From Clostridia bacterium (GTDB lineage Bacteria; Bacillota; Clostridia; Oscillospirales; Acutalibacteraceae): a DNA stretch of 10,783 nucleotides. Positions 6,047 through 10,783 of the stretch are shown one piece after another. The translations under genes and the position numbers were made by a program. Where the stretch lies: the NCBI GenBank assembly GCA_900771185.1, contig CAAGND010000162.1, positions 1-10,783 on the forward strand, in the 5' to 3' direction. The notes beneath the pieces are model-generated. The model did no database searches. It worked only from the letters and a program-made list of their open reading frames with translations, and was not told the origin of the DNA. Position 1 is the first letter of the stretch; every line of letters begins with the position of its first letter.

Positions 6047-7117
6047 ATGCAGGAAATAAAGATTGAGCGTACCACCGCTCCCAAGACGAAGCCCACTGAC
6101 CAGAGCAAGCTCGGCTTCGGCAACTACTATACCGACCACATGTTCCTTATGAACTATGACCTGGGCGAGGGCTGGCATGACCCGAGGATTGTACCTTACG
6201 GCGATCTGTCTCTTGACCCGGCGGCGATGTGCCTGCATTATGGACAGGAGGTCTTTGAGGGACTCAAGGCTTACCGTTCGGAGGACGGCGGAATCCTTCT
6301 TTTCAGACCTGACCGCAATATGGCGAGAATGAACCTCTCAAACGAGCGCCTCTGTATCCCCGCTATTGATGAGGAGTTCGCCATCGAGGCTATAAAGCAG
6401 CTGGTTCTCACCGATGAGGACTGGATTCCCACAGCGGAGGGCACTTCTCTTTATATCCGTCCGTTTATTATAGCTGTTGATCCGCATGTCGGCGTGCACC
6501 CGGCGCATCATCTGATATTCTGCATCATTTTGTCCCCCGTCGGCGCGTATTATCCCGAGGGACTCAATCCCGTCAAGATTTATGTTGAACAGAACTATGT
6601 CCGTGCCGTCAAGGGTGGTATGGGCTTTGCCAAGACAGGCGGCAACTATGCAGCATCACTCAAGGCGCAGGACGAGGCCGATGCTGTCGGCTATACACAG
6701 GTCCTTTGGCTTGACGGCGTGGAGCGCAAGTATATTGAAGAGGTCGGCACGATGAACGTGTTCTTCGTCATTGACGGCGAGGTTATAACTCCCGCACTTC
6801 AGGGCAGCATTCTCGGCGGCGTGACAAGAATGTCCTGCATTGAGATTCTCAAGTCGTGGGGTCTCAAGGTCACGGAGCGCAGGCTTTCAATTGAAGAGGT
6901 GGCCAAGGCTGCTGACGAGGGCAAACTTGACGAGGCGTTCGGTTCAGGCACCGCCGCTGTTATCTCTCCCATCGGCGAGCTTAAATGGGGCGACAAGAAA
7001 ATGATAATCAACAACGGCGAAATCGGCGCTATTTCCCAGAAGCTTTATGACAACCTCACGGGTATTCAGTGGGGCAAGCTGCCCGATACCTTCGGCTGGA
7101 CAGTTAAGATAAAGTAA
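6047..7117 (+). CDS. ilvE: Branched-chain amino-acid aminotransferase
   Basis: 356 residues from the ATG at 6047, a typical length for the longer (BCAT type II) class. The enzyme uses pyridoxal phosphate to swap amino groups between glutamate and the keto acids of leucine, isoleucine and valine, in the cytoplasm. The N-terminus has the class hallmark LGFGNYYTDHMFLMNY then GWHDPRIVPYGD. GQEVFEGLKAYR (residues 66-77) is the conserved substrate-loop region. The cofactor lysine is K196 in GFAKTGGNYAAS, and EEVGTMNVFFV (231-241) followed by ILGGVTR matches the class-IV aminotransferase signature. The chosen start has a weak ribosome site (GGAGAT, 6035-6040) and lies directly behind the promoter at 5985-6012. 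The next gene, tdk, begins 2 nt after the stop. No T-box or leader peptide typical of branched-chain control is seen in the short leader. Confidence 0.95.
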   Translation: MQEIKIERTTAPKTKPTDQSKLGFGNYYTDHMFLMNYDLGEGWHDPRIVPYGDLSLDPAAMCLHYGQEVFEGLKAYRSEDGGILLFRPDRNMARMNLSNERLCIPAIDEEFAIEAIKQLVLTDEDWIPTAEGTSLYIRPFIIAVDPHVGVHPAHHLIFCIILSPVGAYYPEGLNPVKIYVEQNYVRAVKGGMGFAKTGGNYAASLKAQDEADAVGYTQVLWLDGVERKYIEEVGTMNVFFVIDGEVITPALQGSILGGVTRMSCIEILKSWGLKVTERRLSIEEVAKAADEGKLDEAFGSGTAAVISPIGELKWGDKKMIINNGEIGAISQKLYDNLTGIQWGKLPDTFGWTVKIK

Positions 7118-7119
7118 GC

Positions 7120-7719
7120 ATGGCGAAACTTTATTTCAAATACGGCGCAATGGGCTCGTCAAAATCGGCTCAGGCGCTTATGACCAAGTTCAACTATGAG
7201 GAGAAGAACCGCAAGGTTTGGCTTATAAAGCCCGGCGTTGACACAAGGGACGGCGAGAATATCGTGCGTTCAAGAATCGGGCTGAGCGAAACTGCCGATG
7301 TGATTTCCGAGGACGATGATATATATGACATTTTCATCTCGGGAGAGAACAACACCGCGGATGTTGTGATAGCCGATGAGTGCCAGTTCTTTACACCGGA
7401 GCATATAGACCAGCTCAGACGCATAGTGGACGAGCATGACGTGCCGGTGCTGTGTTTCGGGCTCAGAACCGATTTTTTGACCCGCCTGTTTCCCGGAAGC
7501 AGGAGACTTCTCGAAATTGCCGATTCCATAACAGAGATAAAGACCATCTGCGAATGCGGCAGAAAGGCGACGGTCAATGCGAGAATCGATGAAAACGGCA
7601 GGGTGGTCACGAGCGGAACACAGGTGCTGCTCGGCGGCAACGACCGCTATGAGGCGATGTGCCACCGGTGCTGGAAAGAGCGTATTGCCCGTGAGGCATC
7701 ACAGAATAAGGATGCCTGA
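7120..7719 (+). CDS. tdk: Thymidine kinase (TK1-like, type II)
   Basis: 199 residues of a TK1-family enzyme, which phosphorylates thymidine with ATP in the pyrimidine salvage pathway. The phosphate loop is GAMGSSKS (9-16), DECQFF (86-91) holds the catalytic glutamate E87 in the Walker-B region, FGLRTDF (113-119) is the usual following motif, and the zinc site is CxC (C144, C146) plus CHRC (C181, C184). The region GTQVLLGGNDRYEAMCHRC is the lasso/substrate loop with its tyrosine (Y177). The residue before the P-loop lysine is serine instead of the usual glycine; the rest of the active site looks intact. It follows ilvE by 2 nt with no clear ribosome site, so translation is probably coupled to ilvE. 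The two genes have no obvious metabolic link. Confidence 0.94.
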   Translation: MAKLYFKYGAMGSSKSAQALMTKFNYEEKNRKVWLIKPGVDTRDGENIVRSRIGLSETADVISEDDDIYDIFISGENNTADVVIADECQFFTPEHIDQLRRIVDEHDVPVLCFGLRTDFLTRLFPGSRRLLEIADSITEIKTICECGRKATVNARIDENGRVVTSGTQVLLGGNDRYEAMCHRCWKERIAREASQNKDA

Positions 7720-7746
7720 AACGGGCAGCGTCCTGTAAAAAATTTA

Positions 7747-7781
7747 AACTGCGGGGCGGTATGCAATACTGCCCCGCAGTT
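7747..7781 (+). terminator. Terminator-like hairpin after tdk
   Basis: AACTGCGGGGC (7747-7757) pairs perfectly with GCCCCGCAGTT (7771-7781), and the stem continues inward through GGTAT/ATACT (one G-T pair) to a GCA loop. It is followed by ATTATC, a weak U-tract, and then at once by the ribosome site of the next gene, so it may attenuate rather than fully end transcription into the pseudouridine synthase gene. Confidence 0.75.
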
Positions 7782-7787
7782 ATTATC

Positions 7788-7793
7788 GGAGGG
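7788..7793 (+). promoter_or_regulatory. Ribosome binding site that fixes a TTG start
   Basis: GGAGGG ends 6 nt before the TTG at 7800. The only in-frame ATG upstream (7761) lies inside the hairpin at 7747-7781 and has no ribosome site, so the TTG is the better start. Confidence 0.75.
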
Positions 7794-7799
7794 AACACT

Positions 7800-8702
7800 T
7801 TGGGCAGACGTCTTGAGTTCACTGTTCCAAAAGAATATGACGGCAAAAAGGTGATACATTTGCTCAGAGGCTTTGCGGGGGTTTCGGCGCGAACCGTCGG
7901 CACGCTCAAACGCACCCCGGACGGCATAACGCTCAACGGCGCCCATATCAGAACCATAGACCGCATTAAGGAGGGTGACGTGGTGGCGATCAGCCTGCCG
8001 GAGGACGGCAATTTGCCGGAGCCTGCCAACACTGAGATAGACGTAATATATGAGGACAGTGATATTTTAGCTGTCAACAAGTCGCCGTTCATGGCGATGC
8101 GCCCGACCCATAATCACCAGGGCGACACGCTTGCCAACGCAGTCGCGGGTTATCTCAAACGTGAGGGTAAGTCCGCGACATTCAGAGCTGTCGGCAGGCT
8201 TGACAAGGGAACCTCCGGCATAGTTATATGTGCGCTTAACAGATATGCCGCGGCGAGAATCCCGAAGACCGTGGAAAAAGAGTATCTCGCGGTGGTCAAC
8301 GGGTGCTTTGAGGGAACCGGTACGATAGATGTTCCGATTTACCGTCCGGACCCGATGAAAACTCTGCGCGCCTGCGGTGATGATGGGGAGACGGCGGTGA
8401 CACACTGGCAGAGCCTGTTCACGAACGGCGAGTACAGCCTGATGAAAATAAGGTTGGAAACCGGACGTACACATCAGATAAGGGTACATTTTGCCCACCT
8501 CGGCGCACCGCTCGTCGGTGACAGCATGTACGGCGAGGATCGCTTCGGGATAGGGCACCAGCTCCTCCACTGCGCAAGGAGCGAGTTTGCGCATCCCGTG
8601 ACCGGTGGCGTTATGATTCTCAGGGCCAAACCGCCCGAGGATTTTGTAAAATTCTGTCAGAGCTTTATAGATGAGGAAAATTTTAACAAAATATTCAATT
8701 GA
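7800..8702 (+). CDS. RluA-family RNA pseudouridine synthase
   Basis: 300 residues from a TTG at 7800. The enzyme isomerises uridines to pseudouridine in rRNA or tRNA. The N-terminal part (about 14-65) looks like an S4 RNA-binding domain (VSARTVGTLKRTPDGITLNG, then IKEGDVV). The catalytic domain starts at VIYEDSDILAVNKSPFMAMR (82-101). The catalytic motif is GRLDKGTSGIVICA (132-145), with D135 as the nucleophilic aspartate; the first position is G where many relatives have H. KEYLAVVNG and GRTHQIRVHFAHLGAPLVGD are the remaining family motifs, with the RTHQIRVH stretch complete. Target site cannot be told from sequence: the RluA family includes RluA, RluC, RluD, TruC and many clostridial paralogues. 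No own promoter was seen, so it is likely to be read through from the tdk transcript or from an undetected start. Confidence 0.92.
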   Translation: MGRRLEFTVPKEYDGKKVIHLLRGFAGVSARTVGTLKRTPDGITLNGAHIRTIDRIKEGDVVAISLPEDGNLPEPANTEIDVIYEDSDILAVNKSPFMAMRPTHNHQGDTLANAVAGYLKREGKSATFRAVGRLDKGTSGIVICALNRYAAARIPKTVEKEYLAVVNGCFEGTGTIDVPIYRPDPMKTLRACGDDGETAVTHWQSLFTNGEYSLMKIRLETGRTHQIRVHFAHLGAPLVGDSMYGEDRFGIGHQLLHCARSEFAHPVTGGVMILRAKPPEDFVKFCQSFIDEENFNKIFN

Positions 8703-8711
8703 GGCTGCATA

Positions 8712-8752
8712 TAATGAATATTTACTGTGAATTATTGAAAAAATATTCATTA
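8712..8752. repeat. 12-bp inverted repeat in the 8703-8820 intergenic region
   Basis: TAATGAATATTT (8712-8723) is perfectly complementary to AAATATTCATTA (8741-8752), with a 17-nt loop. It is AT-rich, lacks a U-run, and lies just upstream of the promoter for the amino-acid transporter operon. It could be a weak terminator for the preceding gene or an operator. A 13-bp direct repeat TATTGAAAAAATA (8733-8745 and 8755-8767), 22 nt apart, overlaps it and the -35. Confidence 0.5.
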
Positions 8753-8756
8753 GCTA

Positions 8757-8785
8757 TTGAAAAAATAAAATCCTGAGTGTATAAT
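8757..8785 (+). promoter_or_regulatory. Sigma-A promoter of the amino-acid ABC transporter operon
   Basis: TTGAAA (8757-8762), a 17-nt spacer and consensus TATAAT (8780-8785). Transcription would begin about 8792, leaving a leader of roughly 30 nt before the ATG at 8821. This is among the best promoter matches in the window. Confidence 0.8.
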
Positions 8786-8805
8786 AGCAAACGTTATAAC
8801 ATTAC

Positions 8806-8811
8806 AGGAGG
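8806..8811 (+). promoter_or_regulatory. Ribosome binding site choosing between two ATGs
   Basis: AGGAGG is only 3 nt from the ATG at 8815 but 9 nt from the ATG at 8821. The second spacing is functional and gives a protein starting MKKITK, a normal signal-peptide start. Confidence 0.7.
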
Positions 8812-8820
8812 CATATGACA

Positions 8821-9672
8821 ATGAAAAAGATTACAAAAATTGTTGCACTTGTGCTCGCAGTCGTGCTTATGGCCACAGCTTTCGCAGCCTGCGGAGGCAC
8901 TTCAAACAAGGTCAAATGCATTAACATTCCGCTCACCGATGAGCTTTATGCGTTCGGTGTTTCAAAGGACGATCCCGACCTTCTCAAGAGTGTCAACGAC
9001 TTTGTCGCTCAGATAAAGGAAGACGGAACTCTTGATGCGGTTATCAACAAATACTTCGGCGACGGCGAAAAGACCCCGATTATTTCCGCTGCCGAGGATA
9101 AGAACAAGGATCAGCTTGTTGTTGCTACCAACGCCGCTTTCGCTCCGTTTGAGTATAAGGATGGCGAAGCATATTACGGAATCGACATGGAGCTTGCGAA
9201 GCTGCTTGCAGACAAGCTCGGCAAAGAGCTCGTTATCAAGAACGTTGAGTTTGAGGCGGTTCTTCAGCAGGTCGATGCCGGTTATGCCGATATAGCGATG
9301 GCAGGACTCACCGTGAATGAAGCAAGAAAAGAGTTTGTCAACTTCTCAGAGTCCTATTACACCGCTTCTCAGGTTATTATCGCCAAGGAAGACGACACAA
9401 CATTTGACGAGTGCAAAACAGCCGCTGATATTGAGGCTATACTTAAAACTTTAGACAAGTCAACCGTTATCGGCGTTCAGACAGGCACAACAGGCGAATA
9501 TTATGTCAAGGGCGACGCTGACTGGGGCTTCGACGGTTTCAATGTGACCTGCACAGGCTATGCTTCGGGTGCTCTCGCAGTTCAGGATATGCTCAACGGA
9601 AACATCAAGTATGTTGTTATTGATCAGGCTCCCGCACTTTATATCACAGATTCTTACAACGCTCAGGCGTAA
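8821..9672 (+). CDS. Amino-acid-binding lipoprotein, apparently circularly permuted (SBP family 3)
   Basis: 283 residues, the extracellular binding component of an amino-acid ABC importer. The signal peptide MKKITKIVALVLAVVLMATA leads into FAAC, a lipobox with C24 as the lipidated cysteine. Residues 98-283 match the first part of family-3 binding proteins: LVVATNAAFAPFEYKDG (99-115), GIDMELAKLLADKLG (120-134), TVNEARKEFVNFSESYY with R169 at the carboxylate-binding position, GVQTGTTGE (218-226) and VVIDQAP with D268 at the amino-group-binding position. In ordinary members a final strand-helix block ending in ...GTxxxIxxKYFG follows. Here the protein stops right after ALYITDSYNAQA, and that block (INIPLTDELYAFGV... 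KEDGTLDAVINKYFG, residues 34-80) lies directly after the lipobox, joined by a charged linker (81-97). The order is thus rotated but apparently complete. Substrate is probably a polar amino acid. A hairpin follows the stop, before the permease gene. Confidence 0.9.
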   Translation: MKKITKIVALVLAVVLMATAFAACGGTSNKVKCINIPLTDELYAFGVSKDDPDLLKSVNDFVAQIKEDGTLDAVINKYFGDGEKTPIISAAEDKNKDQLVVATNAAFAPFEYKDGEAYYGIDMELAKLLADKLGKELVIKNVEFEAVLQQVDAGYADIAMAGLTVNEARKEFVNFSESYYTASQVIIAKEDDTTFDECKTAADIEAILKTLDKSTVIGVQTGTTGEYYVKGDADWGFDGFNVTCTGYASGALAVQDMLNGNIKYVVIDQAPALYITDSYNAQA

Positions 9673-9691
9673 CTGACAAAAAATGGAATTC

Positions 9692-9720
9692 GACCCGTTC
9701 CGTCGGGAACGGGTCAAATT
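9692..9720 (+). terminator. Intercistronic hairpin / attenuator
   Basis: GACCCGTTCC (9692-9701) pairs perfectly with GGAACGGGTC (9706-9715) around GTCG, followed by AAATTTGTAT. It lies between the binding-protein stop and the permease ribosome site. The weak U-tract suggests partial termination or 3'-end protection, which would give more binding protein than membrane components, as is common in such operons. Confidence 0.7.
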
Positions 9721-9725
9721 TGTAT

Positions 9726-9730
9726 GGTGG
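9726..9730 (+). promoter_or_regulatory. Ribosome binding site of the permease gene
   Basis: GGTGG lies 9 nt before the ATG at 9740. An upstream in-frame ATG at 9683 would put the hairpin at 9692-9715 inside the gene and add an unconserved basic stretch (FRRERVKF), so 9740 is preferred. Confidence 0.6.
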
Positions 9731-9739
9731 ATGTACTTT

Positions 9740-10447
9740 ATGAATAGTTTTGGAGTAAAGTGGGATTTCTTTGTCACCACATTTATCGACAAAGGCGCCT
9801 ACGCAGAGGTTCTCACAGGACTTAAAAATACGCTTCTGATAGCGGTGCTCGGACTTCTTATCGGTGTGCTGATAGGTACAATTATCGCTATTGTCAAGGT
9901 CCTGCCGAAAAACAGCGGCGCAACCCTTGTTTTCAAGCGCATATGCGATATATATGTCGCGTTTTTCAGGGGCACACCGATGGTGGTTCAGCTTCTCGTG
10001 GGCTATTACGTCATCTTTCCGCTTATCGGCGTCAACATGTCGTCGCTCAATGCCTGTATAATAATTTTCGGACTTAACTCAGGCGCTTATGTCTCTGAGA
10101 TAATGCGTTCGGGACTTCTCTCTGTCGATCACGGTCAGATGGAGGCGGGCAGGGCGCTCGGTTTGGGATTCGGATATACGATGCGCCGAATCATAGTTCC
10201 GCAGGCGGTCAAGAACATATTGCCCACGATAGGCAACGAGTTCATAACTCTTGTCAAGGAGACATCGATAGTCAGCTTTGTCGGCGCCATGGATTTGTGC
10301 ACCGCCTTCAAGAATATCGGCAACAGCAACTACGAATATATGGTGCCTTATATCGTTATGGCTCTTATCTATATAGTTATAGTTCTGATTATAACCCTCG
10401 GCATCAAGCTTATGGAAAGGAGACTGAGAGCAAGTGATAGAAGTTAA
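9740..10447 (+). CDS. Amino-acid ABC transporter permease (HisM/GlnP family)
   Basis: 235 residues, a normal length for single polar-amino-acid permeases, which work as homodimers in the cytoplasmic membrane. GLKNTLLIAVLGLLIGVLIG (27-46) is the usual first membrane region, FRGTPMVVQLLVGYYVIFPL (76-95) carries the conserved RGTP motif, NSGAYVSEIMRSGLLSVDHG (113-132) precedes the EAA loop EAGRALGLGFGYTMRRIIVP (135-154), which contacts the ATPase, and the last helix is YIVMALIYIVIVLIITLG (204-221) followed by MERRLR. It lies between the binding lipoprotein and the ATPase, overlapping the latter by 14 nt, so one operon is expected. The start at 9740 was chosen by its ribosome site. Confidence 0.95.
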   Translation: MNSFGVKWDFFVTTFIDKGAYAEVLTGLKNTLLIAVLGLLIGVLIGTIIAIVKVLPKNSGATLVFKRICDIYVAFFRGTPMVVQLLVGYYVIFPLIGVNMSSLNACIIIFGLNSGAYVSEIMRSGLLSVDHGQMEAGRALGLGFGYTMRRIIVPQAVKNILPTIGNEFITLVKETSIVSFVGAMDLCTAFKNIGNSNYEYMVPYIVMALIYIVIVLIITLGIKLMERRLRASDRS

Positions 10448-10783
10448 AGATCTCCGAAAATCCTTCGGCAGCCTTGAGGTTCTCAAAGGCATTGATTATA
10501 ATATTGAAAAGGGCGAGAAAATTGTTGTTGTCGGACCCTCCGGAAGCGGAAAATCCACTTTCCTGCGTTGTCTGAATCTTCTCGAAACGCCGACAAGCGG
10601 AGAAGTCTGGGTGGACGGCGAGATGATCAACGGAAAAAAAGCCGATGTCAACAAAATCCGCGCGCGTATGGGCATGGTGTTTCAGCAGTTCAACCTTTTC
10701 AATCATCTGACTGTTATGCAGAATATAACTCTCGCGCCGTTAAAGCTCAAGCTTTATTCTTCAAAGGAAGAAGCGGAAAGAGC
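10434..10783 (+). CDS. Amino-acid ABC transporter ATP-binding protein, N-terminal part
   Basis: The first 116 codons of a gene cut by the window edge. It starts at a GTG (10434) overlapping the end of the permease gene by 14 nt, with AAAGGAG (10416-10422) upstream. The protein begins MIEVKDLRKSFGSLEVLKGI, typical of the GlnQ/HisP class that powers polar amino-acid import. Walker A is GPSGSGKST (34-42) with K40, and the Q-loop is FQQFNLFNHLT (83-93) with Q85. The ABC signature, Walker B and switch histidine lie beyond the window. There is no sign of damage in the visible part. Confidence 0.95.
   Translation, partial: MIEVKDLRKSFGSLEVLKGIDYNIEKGEKIVVVGPSGSGKSTFLRCLNLLETPTSGEVWVDGEMINGKKADVNKIRARMGMVFQQFNLFNHLTVMQNITLAPLKLKLYSSKEEAER

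Noticed and set aside
7607..8092. Minus-strand open frame across the tdk / pseudouridine synthase junction
   Set aside because: It lies opposite two clear plus-strand genes and spans the hairpin between them, with no ribosome site or motifs of its own.
9683..9739. An upstream ATG for the permease
   Set aside because: It would place the intercistronic hairpin in the coding region, has no suitable ribosome site, and adds an unconserved segment.

Overview
The window looks like a chromosomal segment of a gut-type Clostridia bacterium (Bacillota, Oscillospiraceae/Ruminococcaceae-like). This is inferred from strong AGGAGG-type ribosome sites, sigma-A promoters with TGn extended -10 boxes, a zinc-ribbon/PASTA kinase-like receptor, a Gram-positive lipoprotein signal and a QueT-type transporter. 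No mobile-element genes, tRNA, rRNA or CRISPR array were found. The genes are a mixture of housekeeping and transport functions.

Layout. 1-197: 3' end of a QueT-like vitamin/precursor transporter. 255-1340: a secreted, probably beta-propeller protein of unknown role, closed by a strong hairpin (1385-1413). 1569-3164: a GPH/MelB-type sugar:cation symporter with its own extended -10 promoter. A near-symmetric 171-nt palindrome (3139-3309) overlaps the last codons of the symporter and fills the following gap. 3336-3869: a small papain-like (C39-type) cysteine peptidase-like protein. A bidirectional terminator (3919-3938) separates it from a convergent minus-strand gene (5668-3962), a membrane-anchored zinc-ribbon + kinase-fold + 2xPASTA protein whose catalytic HRD and DFG aspartates are both replaced, so probably a pseudokinase receptor. 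A 378-nt divergent intergenic region (5669-6046) carries two minus-strand promoters, a 15-bp perfect palindrome and a near-consensus plus-strand promoter. 6047-7719: ilvE (branched-chain aminotransferase) and tdk (thymidine kinase), 2 nt apart. After a hairpin comes an RluA-family pseudouridine synthase that most likely starts at a TTG (7800-8702). 8821 to the window end: a polar amino-acid ABC transporter operon (lipoprotein, permease, ATPase), with the ATPase cut by the window edge.

The most striking observation is in the amino-acid-binding lipoprotein (8821-9672). The block that normally ends family-3 solute-binding proteins lies just after the lipobox, and the protein stops where that block would normally begin. 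The protein therefore reads as a circularly permuted periplasmic-type binding protein with its ligand-binding residues kept. Next in interest are the pseudokinase receptor and the long palindrome fused to the 3' end of the symporter gene.

Several starts were corrected from upstream signals: 255 for the secreted protein, 6047 for ilvE (its promoter lies inside the longer open frame), 7800 for the pseudouridine synthase (a terminator-like hairpin lies inside the longer frame), 8821 for the binding protein and 9740 for the permease.
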